64,000 nt of DNA. Source: Diatrype stigma (lineage: Eukaryota > Ascomycota > Sordariomycetes > Xylariales > Diatrypaceae). This document shows, one piece after another, positions 37,454-50,600 of this stretch. Numbering within the stretch: the first letter of the stretch is position 1; every line of letters begins with the position of its first letter. Under the pieces are notes generated by a model. It had not been told where the DNA came from. It saw only the letters and a list, made by a program, of their open reading frames with translations, and searched no databases. Location: assembly GCA_022225965.2 (NCBI GenBank), contig JAKJXP020000115.1, positions 62,001-126,000 of the forward strand, in the 5' to 3' direction. Both the position numbers and the translations under genes were made by a program.

Positions 37454-38794
37454 CTACATGGCCATCTTCATAGCCATTCCTGGGAGTTCAGGGATCCAAC
37501 CATCCTCGTCCTCGTCGACGGTCTTCGGGACGCTGCACGACTTGGCCGTGTTGATGTTCTGGGTCGTCAAAGGTCCGCACGTAGCACCCATGCAGCCAGA
37601 GGTGTCCATGGCATTCTGCAGGGAGTCATCCTTCCATCCGAAAACGTAGTCGGCGTGCTGCCCTAGCCCAGTGTTGTCGCCCGTGCTGAGATAGAAGGGC
37701 TGCGATCCGTCCTCGGGCCACTCTGCCTTGTTGTTGAAACCGGTGGTGTCCCAGACAACTTCATACATAAGCTGCGGGATTCTGATGGGGTGGGTCGACG
37801 GGCAAGCACCGCCCAAGCTCAGGAAGTTGGCCGGACCCGTGGTCGGGTATGCGACATGGTCCTGGTGGTTCGGGGTGTCCAAATTTGTTCCATCCCAGCA
37901 CCTACATTCATGTTAGCATCTTTGTGAATGAAAAGCATATCAATGGCACAAGACTTACGTCGGGAAAAGAATGTTGGACCGGATGCCACCTGGGCAGACC
38001 TTGTTAGGCAAAGCCTCCGAGTCGACACTATATTACGTCTTAGCTAGCTGAGGCGGTATGTTGCGAACGGTGGTAAACATACCTGTCGTCCATGCACGGC
38101 GCGCCGTAGTCACCACCGAAGTTGGGGCCCGTGTAGCAACGGAAGCAGTTCTGCCGCTTCAAGCTGGTGTCCGGTCTCGACCGCATCATCGGGTCGCCGA
38201 CGAGCATACGGAAACCCTGTAGTTCATGATCAATATGTATCCATGCTGTAATCAGACTTGAGTAAAACCAACCGGCTTGAAAGCGGTAATCGAGCCTGGC
38301 TGGGCCGAGACATAGTACACAAGGATACCACCTTGTGTCTGGGTACTGAACTGGTCGCCAAACTGGAGCCTAGAGAGAAAACAGTAAGTACACGTAGGTT
38401 ATTCGTCGCAAGGAAGCACCGAGTGTTGAGACGAAAGGAAGTTTTGCAACACATACGCATGGCCAGACTGCGGAACACGCTTGTAAGTACCGTTGCGTGC
38501 CTTGAAGTAGAGGTTCGCCGTCCAGTAGTTGCTGAAGTCCTGGTTGAACTGGCAAGTGGTGCAGGAAGCAGCATCGGATACATCACCCGTGGTCATCGAT
38601 GCGTTGAAGGCATTTCCTCCCACGATCTGGTGGACATGTGGAGAGGGGACGGAGCCAGGGTTGACGAGGGGGTCAAGTCGGTCGATAACGACATTCGGGC
38701 AACCGAACCGCAGCATAGTGAGGCCACCGGGCCCACCAAACTGGGGCGCCGCTTCGGCGAGGGCCGTGAGGCCGAGGAGAGTAGTCCAGTGCAT
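37454..38794 (-). CDS. Secreted DUF1996 protein
   Basis: Exons 38794-38457, 38369-38273, 38216-38083, 38027-37959 and 37901-37454 join in phase to 361 residues. A signal peptide (residues 1-15 or so, MHWTTLLGLTALAEA) is followed by the DUF1996 opening LRFGCPNVVIDRLDPLVNPG and PHVHQIVGGNAFN. RMLVGDPMMR, CWDGTNLDTPNHQDHVAYP and CPSTHPIRIPQLMYEV, all typical of the domain, follow. The many conserved His and Cys suggest metal binding or disulfides, but the domain's role is unknown; members are usually extracellular. No second domain such as WSC or CBM1 is present; the end is a short acidic and Met-rich tail. Two introns near the 3' half are under 70 nt. Confidence 0.9.
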
Positions 38795-40342
38795 CCTGAT
38801 CCTGTGGGGAGAGAATTTGGGTCGGTTGGTGATCTCTTGATGGTGATAGACAGGAGTTGTACCAGATATGGGCTGCGGGTTCGTACGTATATATGCTGAT
38901 CAAGAAGCACGATATTGAACCAGCCCGCTTACGCTTGACTGCCGAGATGCCAGGAAGTCTCCCAATATCGACATGGGTGGCGTCCAACTTATCGAGTTTC
39001 CAATACAGAATCGGGACATCGCTTTCCGTGTGTAATACCCAACCAATGGCTATATAAGGGGGGCTACCCCGATATGTAAGTATGCTTTATTATGGGCAAC
39101 ATGATTGGGCCGGACCGGGTATTTAGGTATAAGGCTTGGTCTCACTAAAAATAGAAATGGTTGAAGTGTTGCTTTGCGATCGTTCATCGCATGGAACTGC
39201 AGAGGCTTCTTTCCAACGAAAGCGCGGCAGTTATTTCATAGGCTACAGTGCATCCAGGAAGAAATACCGAGATTTAGTTTCTTGACATTGCTGAAGCCTT
39301 CATCCATAACCACCAATAGATTATAGTAAGTTTCGCCCCCAACATCTTCCCGGAATTTCTTTCTGACCACCATGTTCAATATCGGTCGCCAGTGAAAAGC
39401 CAAGTTCATTAGTTTCCCTAGGCTTCACAATCGGGGTAGAATTTAGGAGCATGTATTCATACCCCCTAGGTAGCGAGTTACTAGAAATTACGAGATATGA
39501 GGCCAAAGTTTTGTGACCAACTGTCAAGCTATAATCTATAGCATTTATATTGTATATAGTAAGACATATTGAAGCGATGCTTATTTGATCATGACTACTT
39601 GATTTCTATGCATTACATGGTCTTTGCGTAAGCTGTCGAATTGCTTGAAGCTTGAGAGGACTTCGAGAAAACAGAACTACTTGGCACTGTCCTGTGTAAG
39701 TCCGCTGTAGTCCTTCCGGTCCTCGATTGATACATGGGGTAGGTCTTTAAATAATATTACGAATGTCACTTTCTCATCATACACCAGTTTCTTCTGAGTA
39801 GACACTATCATTAAGCTACCAGATATTGTCGTGAGTGAAGTCTCTGAAGTATTGAACCTGATACTGATTGACGAGTATCTATCTCAACCTGAAAGCGCGG
39901 TATAGCTGATGAATCTTGTCTTAATACGCTAAGTTCACAAACGATAACAAATATTTTTAAAAATAGCTATCTCAATACGCAACTTCAGGGGTGGGAAAAG
40001 CTCTCATCATCACCAATTGATCATCATCCAATTAATAGTGGAGCAATTCAGGGGTAAATGGGTGTGACCTAGTCCTTTACCCGGAAGACCACCAATGAAC
40101 CAGCATACCAAGTCTGTTGTTCAAAGGCACCGTCTCTACGCGAACGTGAAACTTAGTAGAACAGCAGTCGTTATGGACAATTCCAGCACAACTTCCCGAA
40201 GACCACCAGCTCATCTTCTGATAGGATGATTAATTAAAGAAGTACGGAAGAGTGCAAAACTACCATAATAACGCTGAGAACATAAACCTGCGACCAACGA
40301 CGTACTCACTGTAAATAACTATGTTTTAAGATGGGAAGTTGT
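38795..40342. other. Gene-poor interval of about 1.5 kb
   Basis: The interval is upstream of the DUF1996 gene and downstream of the monooxygenase stop. No convincing coding sequence, RNA or repeat was seen. Confidence 0.5.
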
Positions 40343-42178
40343 TCAACTCGGTTGGTCCGCAGCTTCTTTGTCACCGGACTGGTGTTCCTTGGCAACGGTA
40401 TCTTCGTAGGTATCATACTTGTACTGGAAACCCGGATGATCGGCCCTGAGATGGACCTGCCCCTTCCCATATATCTGCTCCCTCAGAGTTATGCGCTCGC
40501 CCTGATTGTCATCTCCTGATGGTGATGGGCTACTTTCAGAGGGGTATATCCCTCTCCGCCTCAGCTCCGGGATCAGGTAGTTGACGGCGTCCTCGAAGCT
40601 GCCGGGCGTGACGACGTAGCCGAGGTTGAACCCGTCCACGTCGGCGATGTCGGCCCACTGCTCCAGAATGTCAGCGACCTCGGCGGCGGTGCCGACGGGC
40701 ATGGCGCCCATGCCGCCGATGGCGCTGACCGTGCCCAGGTTCCGCGGGGTCAGCCGCGGCACGTCGTCGCCGCGGTACTGCAGGTTGCCCAGGGCCGAGT
40801 GCACGCGCGCCAGCGCCGAGACGTCGTCGGCCGTCAGCTCATGGTCCAGGTCGAACTTGGAGATGTCGATGCCCGTCGTCGCGCTGAACTGCGCCAGCCC
40901 GCCCTCCACCAGCACGTACCGCAGCGCGTCGTCGTACTTGCGCCGCGCGTCCTCCGCGTCCGCGCCCACGATCGGCGTCACCATCGCGAGCACCTTGACC
41001 GACGCCGGGTCGCGCCCCGCCTCCGCCGCCGCGGCGCGGATCGCTCTCACCCGCGGCGCGAGCACGTGCGGCGACAGCGCCGAGACGAAGATGCCCTCGG
41101 CGTGGGTGGCCCCGAACTTGATTCCCGCGCTGTGGGCCGTTGGTAGATCACAAGGTTAGTAGGTAGTTGGCTTAGAGAGCGAGCAGATAAAGGGGTCGGG
41201 CCTATCTTAACTCACGCTGATGTCCCTGCTTGAAATAGGACTGGAGTCCTTTGGGGTGACGGATCAACAATATGCGGAGCATCGACGCGATACCTGTCCC
41301 CCTGGTGGTGAATGGTCCGGATCTGCGCATAGTCCGCATAAATGCCCTTTTCTGCGTCTTCTATTAAAGCCGTGTCTGACCAGGAGCCTTCCCAGAGCCT
41401 AATAGGATGTTAGCAACTCGAGACTCCTATGATTAGTGAACTCGCTTTGACTCACTTGTACAAGACCCTCAGGTACTCGTCAGCGATTTCATATCGCTTA
41501 TCATGGTCAATCAATGGAAATCCGACCTTACGACGATTAATAGCCGTAGCTTTCTTCGGATTAGAATGCTCTTACAGCTCGTGACGCTGACTCTTTCCAG
41601 CTTGTCACGATATTCCAACCGAAACGACCTTGTGTCAGATGGTCAAGCGTGCTGAAGCGTTTGGCTACTACGTAAGGTTGTTCGTATGAAGTAGAAGAGG
41701 TGATTGCAAATCCAAGTCGCTCAGTGACTGCTGCCATCGCTGAAATTGGCTATCCAAAATGTTAGTCAAGTAGGCCTACTGCTATCCACAAAGACAGTTG
41801 TAGCTCACAATCACGGGATCGGCCATCGGCCATTGGCTTCCAGTTCGGACAGCCGGCTCCGCACTGCCCTTATATCTACAAACATCGTCGTCAGCAGGCG
41901 GGCAATGGTAGATATCATGAAGCCTGAACTCACGTATCGTAAGGGCCGTAGGTGTCGGCAAGAAACAGTGACGTAAAGCCACCTTTTTCAAGAAGCTTGG
42001 CAAGGTCTGTCCAGTACGATAGGTCTCGTCGTTTATCCTTGGCTCGGTCTTTGGGGTTCCTCCATTGACCAAAGGATAGATGACCAACGGTAAACATGTC
42101 GAACCCATTCAGAATGATTTGCTTCTTGGGGCGGCCTCCATCCCGCGCTGTCTCTCCATTCGCTTCTGGCGACACCAT
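40343..42178 (-). CDS. FMN-dependent monooxygenase, NtaA/SnaA/DszA family
   Basis: Exons 42178-41934, 41875-41809, 41749-41576, 41526-41456, 41398-41216 and 41129-40343 join in phase to 508 residues. Family blocks in order are KKQIILNGFDMFTVGH, GGFTSLFLADTYG, YKGSAEPAVRTGSQWPMADP, PISAMAAVTERLGFAITSSTSYEQPYVVAKRF, QGRFGWNIVTSWKESA, YLRVLYKLWEGSW and TPVLFQAGTSAAG. These define the luciferase-like flavin monooxygenases typified by nitrilotriacetate monooxygenase A and DszA. They oxidise amino-carboxylates, sulfonates or sulfur heterocycles using reduced flavin supplied by a separate reductase; none is seen in the window. I start at the ATG at 42178; a GTG-started extension to 42208 is not needed. 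The last exon is much more GC-rich than the first five. The gene is divergent from an MFS permease. Confidence 0.9.
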
Positions 42179-42867
42179 GACGTTCACCTGATAGGTAGGA
42201 TAAGTCACAAGTCACTAGAGCAGTTTGAAACTCATCATATTCTCAAGGCACACGGAAAGATATATATAGTACTTGATGCAACGAAATTATCAACTCCTGG
42301 GGGGAATTCACTAGACACCATAGTATATCATGGCAGTAGGATGCCTTGATTGGTTCCTCCACCAGATGCGATCTCAACAGCTCCCATATCTGATGTTACT
42401 ACCCTACTTGATCACAGTCAGGGGTTACATTTCGCCATTCTTCCACCATAATGCGGTGTGATGATGGTATTCTAGAGTAGCGACCCGCGTCGGTCTAGTT
42501 TTCGTGACTGGTTTCGATATTTTCAATTTCTGTGTCTTTCTCGGGATCATTACTGCAGGAAGTTCGATATTCGGTCGTGTTCCATTGAACCCCACGTTGG
42601 CGCCATCTTCGAGTGAAACACGTCATCCACAACCACCCGAAATGGCGAATCCTATCACAAGGATACCATTTTAGTTCTTAGCACGCCATATTGATATCTG
42701 CGATAAACGGTGGATGTTTTCGTACCAGATACCCGGTAAGTCGGGTGTAGGCCGAGAGGGTCGATCGTAGAAAACAAGACTCGAAGTCATGACTTCTGTT
42801 ATATTCATCCAGTACGTCCTTGGTATTCCGCAAACAACCGTTTGTAGAGCATATGCAACGTCTCAAC
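42179..42867. promoter_or_regulatory. Shared divergent promoter region
   Basis: 689 bp separate the start codons of the flavin monooxygenase (minus) and the MFS permease (plus). No coding exon fits here, so both promoters must lie within it. I identify no specific factor site. Confidence 0.55.
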
Positions 42868-44774
42868 ATGGCTTCATCATCGGGATCTGCCCCAGACATC
42901 GGCACCAGCCAGGACACGACAAGCAAAGAGGCCGATGCAACGGTCTCTCGAGCCGACGAGACACACCTACGCGATGACAGGGATGCTAAGGCGAGGTTCC
43001 TGGAGACCTTCTCTGCTGCAGAAGGGGCGGCTATAATGAAAAAAGTCGACCGTCGGTTCTTCGTGTTGATTGGTCTTATGTATATGATCAAGCAGGTGAG
43101 CTCCAACCAAAGTAACTTCGTATCACTTTATAATGGTCCCATCTGAACTGGCTAACACTGGGTAGATCGACACCAACAATGCTGCCAACGTCAAAGTCCT
43201 CCAGGTCGGAGAGCCAAGTAATGTCATTACAGAATTGGGTATGACTGCAAATCAGTACAATTGGGTTCAGTCGATCTATGGTGTAAGTCTCGGCGACGTT
43301 ATAAGATACCACCAGGATATCATGTCTAACTTGAGGTAGATTGCTTATATAGTCTTCGAAACGCCGAGCAACCTCCTTCTAAAGCGAATGAGCCCGCATG
43401 TATGGCAGGCTCGAATCTTCCTCTGCTGGGGCATAATCGTAGCTTGCCATGCTGCTGTTCAAAATCGCCAGGGACTGTACGCATTGCGATTCCTTCTTGG
43501 GTAAGACGCTTCATGATCAAACCTTCCTAGTGATGAAGATCTACTCAGGCTGATACTCTGTTAGTACCTTCGAAGCTGGAATGTTCCCTGGTGTCATGGT
43601 TCAGCTCTCCGCTTGGTATAGGACGGATGAGATGGCTAGACCGGTAGCCTGGTTCTTCACGATCCAAAACTTCGCCAACATCGTAGGGTCCTTGCTCTGC
43701 TATGGTATCAGCTATATCAATGGAGCTGGCGGCCTCAGTGCATGGAGATGGTAAGACTTGTAGTTATCAGCGAAAGTTTCTGCTCGTCTAACTGTCTGTT
43801 ACAGGGTTTACCTTATCGAAGGCATATTCACCATTTTCTTCTCCGGTGCAGTCTTCTACATATTGCCGGATTACCCGAAATCCCCAAGAAGCAATCGATG
43901 GCTTACGCCCCGGGAACAGGAGTTCATCGAGGTTCGCCTACCTGAAAATGCACCCTTAACGAGTGATCCATTTTTCTCGAAGAAGGAAATCATTGTGTCT
44001 CTCAAGTCACCCCTGATATGGTCTTTCATGCTCTCGCAGATGTTGGTCAACTTTGGAAACTACGCTCTAACTTGGTATCTTCCTACAATTGTGACGAACC
44101 TGGGCTTTACAGCACTCCCCAAAAACCAGTTACTAAACATCCCTCCCGCCATAGCTGCAATACTCGGGCTTATATTCTCGGCTTGGTTTCTTGGAAAGGC
44201 ATACATCGTCCGGCCACTCTACATTATGTATGGTATACCATATTCTTGCCCAAAAGGTGTCTACCTCTGACGATAGTGATACAGGTTCATCATGACCGGA
44301 ATGGTCATATGCTTCGTGCTCTTCTTCACCCTCACCTCGAAGATTGGTATTTATATCGCGTGCGTTCTGGGCACAATGTTCACGTCGGTGTACTTTATCC
44401 CGTTTTGGGCATGGAGGTCAGCCACACTTCGCGGTTCAACTGGTGCAGCATTCACTCTGGGATTCCAGAACGCCATCGGCCAGGTGGGCACTGTGACGGC
44501 ACCGCAACTCTTCCAGCAGAAGTGGGCATATGATGGTTACAAGCAGTCCTTCGCCATTGCCGCTGCCGGAACCGTGGCCGCCTTTTTCGCGAATCTATGG
44601 ACTTGGTGGCTTACGAGGAACACCGAGTATGACGTGATGAGAGTCCGTAGACTCATCAGGAGGGCGAAGAAGGAGGGTAAGGTATTCAACGGAGATGATG
44701 TGAAAATATTTGAGCAAAGACGGTTTTTTGGCGGGCTGAGAAAACGAACTGAGGCAGAAGTCCTGGCCGTTTGA
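42868..44774 (+). CDS. MFS anion permease, Dal5/allantoate type
   Basis: Exons 42868-43095, 43166-43282, 43340-43500, 43565-43750, 43805-44227 and 44285-44774 join in phase to 534 residues. A hydrophilic N-terminal tail (about 60 residues) precedes KKVDRRFFVLIGLMYMIKQ, the first span, and IDTNNAANVKV. Next come VQSIYGIAYIVFETPSNLLLKR, TFEAGMFPGVMVQLSAWYRTDE and NFANIVGSLLCYGISYINGAGGLSAWRWVYLIEG. These are the hallmarks of the anion:cation symporter (Dal5) group, with about 12 spans. Members import allantoate, nicotinate, biotin-like acids or sulfonates by proton symport. Position opposite an NtaA-family oxygenase suggests it imports that enzyme's substrate; this is inference. An upstream in-frame ATG at 42853 is possible. 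Confidence 0.88.
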
Positions 44775-45395
44775 TTAAAAGTGGCTGCCGAAGAGCAGAT
44801 ACAAAATTTTTAGAAATATCCAACATAAGGCCAGCTCTCTAGACATTCCACTCAACCGGACTTACAAGTGCTTTAATTGCTGACTCAACCTCTAACCTAT
44901 CATGTTCATTGCTTTTCAGTGGTATCGATGCCTCTTATCAGTGATGTAGATTAGTCATAATGAATCAACTCAGTCAGATGCTGGCCTCATAGACGTCCAT
45001 AGAGATAACGAGGGGGGAAGAAGGGAAAGCAACCCCCCCCCAAAAAAAAAAAAAAAAAAAAGAGGCTTCGCTTCATTGACTACACAACATTCTCTTTCTC
45101 ATAAGTAATCTCAAGTATGATTACATACGTAATCGAATTCTTTTTGAACAACAATCACCTATCTAACTTAACCTACGTTCCAATGAAGAGCTTATCGTGA
45201 GCGATTTGCGTCTCCACTTTTACCCCTTTTCTGAATCTGACAGTGCATAGCCTCGGTTTCAGTGTGGCACAATCCGTCCCGTACCTAAGTCCAACACCCT
45301 TCATTGTGTGTCTTGAGAGATAGTATGTCGCTTCGTGCCATAGTACTTTACAGTAGCCATAAGCAGTCGAGCCTATCACTACTACCTTCTCCATA
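44775..45395. other. Intergenic with a C9/A20 homopolymer junction
   Basis: The stretch lies between convergent genes. At about 45033-45060 a run of C is followed directly by about 18-20 A. No gene was seen. Confidence 0.55.
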
Positions 45396-46446
45396 TCATG
45401 AAGGTAACTTGTTCGGACGATATTGCCTCGGCCAGATGTTCATCGCAATTTTTTCGCCTTCAACAACCGGTAGACCGGCATGGACAGTCCTCGAATCGCC
45501 GGTCCCGTTCGGAAACAGATTAACCCAAAACAGCGCATTCCCTGCCACAGGTGTGAACGCCAGGCCGCCGTCCTCGTGCTCTCGCCACAGTGGCGAGGAC
45601 GACGCCGCCCCTTCTTCGTCGCGCCCCTGCCCCCTCTGAGGTTGAGGAGCAGCCGTCTTGACGAAAGGAAAGTGCGTTTCCCCGCCCGTGCAGTTGTCCC
45701 GGAGGATAGCGAAGAAGCTGGCCACTCGGTTGAACGTCCGCGGGGAACCGTCGAAGGCCGCTTGGGGCACACGCAACCAGTCGTGGTGGAGGCCGTACTG
45801 CTGGCCGGGTTCGTATCGTACCAACTGAGGCACGCCCATTTCGTCAGCGGCTGGGTCGAGGATTGTTCCTATGAAGCTGCGTGATCGTTCGAGGACACAG
45901 CGGACCGACGGGTCGTCACGCCGTAGCCGGGCACTTGAGGAGGTCCGATCTATCATCTGATGCGTCAATTCCCATGTGCCGAGACCGATGCTTCCGTTGC
46001 AGGTCTATTTCAAAAGGCGGCCAATTGGAGACAATCACGTACTATGCGTCTGGTTAGCTAGCACGTCCTAGTCAATGGTGAATGAATGATTCGGAGGTCA
46101 AGTTGTTTCCTACACACCATGTGTTTTTTACTAGAACCCCGTTTTTGTATACCTCCGAAGGGTTGAACTGATTTTCTCCGGCTTTAAGGAGGTCGGTGAT
46201 ATCATCACGGCTCAGAAAATCGCGAATGTAAAGAAGTAATGGGTCGAGAGAGATGATTTCGATGTTATACTTATGAGCCAAACAGTCATAAGTGTCTATC
46301 GGCGCAAGACTATTGACATACCCCTTTACGAAGTAGTCCGTAATAGCTGATCTGAAGTTCTTCGCGTCCAGTATAAGCGCTAAAAAGGCTACGAATAAAG
46401 CTGTCGCAGTGGCGAAGCTGAACGCATTCTTGCTGTATAGCGACAT
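45396..46446 (-). CDS. Prolyl-4-hydroxylase-like 2-oxoglutarate/Fe(II) dioxygenase
   Basis: Exons 46446-46114 and 45956-45396 join in phase 0 (donor GTAGGA, acceptor CATCAG) to 297 residues. A hydrophobic anchor lies at about 9-27, so the enzyme is probably a type II membrane protein facing the secretory lumen. The P4Hc domain shows DRTSSSARL, the metal ligands H168-x-D170 in YGLHHDWL, GGETHFPF, and distal His270 with the 2-oxoglutarate-binding Lys280 in TVHAGLPVVEGEKI. All four key residues are present, so it should be active, hydroxylating proline or another residue with 2-oxoglutarate and oxygen. The substrate protein is unknown. The gene lies 365 bp from the RIP-mutated island but is not itself mutated. 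Confidence 0.87.
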
Positions 46447-46811
46447 AATGGGTGACGCATGCCAGGTAAGTCAATAAAAAAATATGAGGCATCTGGGTAG
46501 GGCTTCGACTATTCGAATCTGCAAAATCAGCATTGATGCTAGGTAGGCGGCTATGCGAGGTTGCTCCGGCTAATCTGATATTGCGTGTCGAGTTTCCGGA
46601 TAATATCAGAATCATCCTAGTTGCTGTGTCACGAGCTACCCAGTCTCTCCCCATATTCGGAACATAGTCTTTTCTGAGGTATATAAATGATGATCCCGAC
46701 TTAAAATGTTAATGATTCAAGGATATTCAAGGCATCGTTAACGTTTGCTTCACGATTGATTTCGGGCTGAACTATTCCTCCCATACCAGCTAGACCACGT
46801 GGATGGCGGTC
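46447..46811. other. Intergenic, left border of the second transposon island
   Basis: The stretch is upstream of the dioxygenase gene. Base composition is normal up to the element edge at 46812. Confidence 0.5.
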
Positions 46812-47096
46812 TACAAATCACTTCAGGAATTCGATCAGAGGGTATTGGAATAGTGTATTAGTAATATGAGCCCCCTTAGGGGCCGGCCGCTGCAGCGTTC
46901 GGAAAGCGCTGCTGCGTAGCGTTTCGTAAGGCTGTTATTGCATTCGTAAAGGCCGCTTTTAATTATTTAAGCGATACTTTTGGATAAGGATATTATAAAA
47001 GCGGCTTATAACGGCTTATACGAACCCCTTACATAAAGGTATTATAGCGCTCGTAAAAATAGCCGAAAGCTATTCTCGCAACCGGCTTAAAGCAGC
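46812..47096. repeat. Outer B repeat (B2), 285 bp, weakly mutated
   Basis: It is a direct repeat of 47321-47606. This outer copy keeps GC-rich words such as GGGGCCGGCCGCTGCAGCG that are AT-shifted in the inner copy. Confidence 0.9.
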
Positions 47097-47219
47097 CTTA
47101 TACGTATAAAGGATAAATTAAAACCTATAAATAATTCCCTTATTAATATTCCCCTTATTAAAATCTTCCTTTTTCCGTTCGTTATAACCGCAAGCGTTAA
47201 TAAAAACGATAAGCAAAAA
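47097..47219. other. Unshared 123-bp segment between repeats B2 and A2
   Basis: This AT-rich segment has no counterpart elsewhere in the element that I can see. In a textbook Ngaro element the A2 and B2 repeats are contiguous, so this segment is an extra. Confidence 0.6.
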
Positions 47220-47316
47220 AACGGCGACGCGATTATAAAGTTAATCGAATTATTAATTGTTATTATTATAAATAATAAATTACGATATGAAATTTTTTTG
47301 GATTCGTAAATTAATT
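47220..47316. repeat. Inner A repeat (A2), about 97 bp, heavily mutated
   Basis: It is a direct repeat of 51835-51934, aligned over its whole length with transitions only (for example ATAATAAATTACG against ATGGCAGGTTACG). Confidence 0.85.
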
Positions 47317-47320
47317 TATT

Positions 47321-47606
47321 TATAAATTACTTTAAAAATTCGATTAAAGAATATTGAAATAATATATTAATAATATAAGCCCTTTTAAAAGCCGGCCGTT
47401 ATAACGTTCGAAAAGCGTTATTACGTAACGTTTCGTAAGGCTATTATTGCATTCGTAAAGGCCGTTTTTAATTATTTAAGCGATACCTTTAAATAAAGGT
47501 ATTATAAAAACGGCTTATAACGGCTTACGTAAATCCTTTATATAAAAATATTATAACGTTTATAAAAATAACCGAAAGTTATTTTTACGACCGGCTTAAA
47601 ACAATT
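47321..47606. repeat. Inner B repeat (B1), 286 bp, heavily mutated
   Basis: It aligns with 46812-47096; the differences are almost wholly C to T and G to A. Confidence 0.9.
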
Positions 47607-50600
47607 TAATTTATTTTACTTATTTTTTTTTTTAAATATAAAAAAAGAATTATTAATTCGTTTTCGATTATTTACGTACGAAATAACGTTATAAATATAA
47701 AAAACTTATTAAAAACGTTTTATAATACCGATATACGATATCGAAAAATTATTTGCTTAATAACTTAATGTTTTTTTCGCTTATGCCGGAATCGAAAGCG
47801 TATTATGCGGCCTTCCGGCAAAAACTATGGCCCGAATACGTATTAAGGAAAATTCCGATTCGCATTAGGCGAATCCGAAATGCAACAAAAGCGCGTTTAC
47901 GGATAAAAACGCCGTTCCGTAAACGAAATAAGGATTATCGGCTTAAGTTATATTCGGGATTTAAATTTTATCGTAACCATTTAGCCATATAAAAATAAAG
48001 ACATATAATATTATTTATAACCCTTATTATTAAGGTTATTTCGTTTTTATTCCGATTCGTTTTATTAAACCGAAGGAATAACCGGAAATAGTCCTTCCGT
48101 TCGAAAAGGATAACGCAAAATAAAAAGAACTTTTTATATCCGTACCGAACCGAATCGCCGGCATTAGTTTCGATATATATAATCTCGCTTAAACGGAAAA
48201 AACCTGTTTATGCCGTTATAAAAGCGGCATTAATCGCAAATATATCCACGGAATTTTCGTCCGCCGTTGCTTCGAAATTAACGAACCGCTAAAGCGTAGC
48301 TTTAAAAATAAAGGGCTTTTTTTCGGTTCGTACCGGTTCGTATAAAAATAAATATTTCGTTTTTTATATTAAGCGTTTTATGTATGCATTTTCGAAAATT
48401 ATTATATCGTAATTTATATCGACGTATGCCGAATATATAAATATTAGGTATTTCTTTATTATAAAGCCCCGAAGCCGGTTTTATATTCGGTTAAAAGTTC
48501 GATTAAATATTTATTTCGAAAAAGTAATTATTATTATCGATTACGGTATAAATACGTACCGTCGATATTATAATTCGTACGAACGTATTGTTATATTATA
48601 GGTTTTTCGAATATTCGAAACGAACCCGATTTAAAATAACCTTACGTAATTCTCGTTAAAAGAAATTCGTAATATTCGTATTACGAAATTATTCGGAAAC
48701 TTAATATTATAAACGTTTATTAATTAAAACATAAATTAATAATCGATTACTAGTTCCGTCGGAAAAACGCATCCGCGAATATATTTTCGGCCAATAATAC
48801 GCATACCGCTATAAAATTAATATCGAATCCCGCCGAATAAACGAAAACGTCGCAAAAAGCATTTATTAAAAGGGTCGCCTTTATTTTAAGGCTAAATAAG
48901 CCGTATTAAGCCATTATATTATCGGTATATACGATAATCGTACTATATACTTACGTTAAGCCGAATAACAAAAAGGCTTCTTAAATCGCAATTAATTCGA
49001 AAATATTAATTGGAAATTACAATTCGTTTTCGCCAAATGGGCGATAAAAAGCTTAAATAACCGAAATGAACAGGTTCGTACGTTAATTTTTTTAAACCGG
49101 ACTTCCGCGGTATTAAAAATTCCCAAATGCGGATTTCGAAAAATCCGTAAATAAATAAAAAACCGCCCGATCCGAATTTATTAATAAGTAAATACCGTTA
49201 AAATCCTAAAAAAAATCCCTTTATTATTATAAATCCTTTACGGCGCCGTTATTAAACGGACGTTATAAACGTAAGTTATATATAAAAACGAAAAAGCCCC
49301 AGATTCCGTATAAAAAGGGCTTATTTAAAGGCATTACCGTTACGCAAAAATTTAAAAAGCCGGCGATCCGTTCGGCTTAATAGCCGGAAAAAATGCCTAT
49401 AATAAAGGCATTAATAACTAATTTATTGGCCTTCGTAAATTTCCGTTTCGATAAACGGGCGCTTATTGACGTTATATCGATTTCGATTTCGAAAATTTCG
49501 AAGGTTATGCTTTAACCGTTTTTTCCGGAATTCGGAAGAATTCCTAATACGGCAATTAATTTGTTATAAAAAAAATGCAACGAAATCGCGATTTTTCCGA
49601 AAATAAATACAAAAATAAAGTCGTCGAAATAATAAGCAATTAATATTTCGATAAGCAATACGAAAAGCATTTAATAAAAGGCTTTTACAAATAAATTAAA
49701 TAAATACGGAACTATACGAAAGCTAAATAAAAAGTAATTTTCGTAATAAAACCTTTCGCGTTATTCGAAACCGAATAGCCGACGTTACAATACCGCTACG
49801 AACATTATGCGAAACGCGTTTTTAAGGTTCTTTTTAACGAAAAGGAATCCCTTACCGAAACGGCGTACGAAATCGAAAACGTTTTCGATCGTAATATATT
49901 TAAATGTAACACTTATTTTCGGAATCTAGTCGTTAACCGAATCCTTCGGAAAGTAAAGAAAATAATATATCTTACGTTATTTTCCGTCCGATTTTGGCAC
50001 GAGGCCGAACGAAAAAGAAACAAAGCCAAGCGGCAAAAAAAACGAAACGAAAGCGATACGGCCGAATATAAAATCGCTCTTTAATTATTATTAAATTATC
50101 GCCGGATTTTCGTAAGCTATTACGAAATTCCCGGAAATTACCGATAAGAATTATTACGTATAACCGAATTAAATACCGTATATAAATATGCCGTCGATTA
50201 AAATAAGAAATTTTCCGAAATAACGCCCGAAAGCGACCCTTTATTTTTCGGCAATTAAGAAAAACAACAAGTTCCGAAAAAAACCTTCGCTTATAAAAAA
50301 GATTTCGAAAAAAAAAGATATATTAATATCCGGCCTAGCTAAAGAAAAGTTATATATCCAAACGAATAACTGAATTATTTCCGGATTTTTCGATGCTACG
50401 GGCAAATTGCTAAAACCGAACGTAATAATATTCGAATCCTATTCGGATTTGTTATTGCATTTTATTATTTTATAATTTCCGTTATAATTAAGGCATTTAT
50501 AAAACCTTTCGTATTTATTACCGGAAGCTCCCCGAATATATTCGTTTTTATTTTAATTGCAACAAATATTCCCTTAAAAGATCTTTCGGGCCTTAAGCGA

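Noticed and set aside
45033..45060. The poly-A run considered as the tail of a retrocopy or LINE.
   Set aside because: No gene-like or element-like sequence precedes it and no target duplication is visible; it reads as a homopolymer junction.
47753..47992. A 79-residue plus-strand open frame in the second island.
   Set aside because: It is antisense to the catalytic C-terminal box of the recombinase and has no motif of its own.
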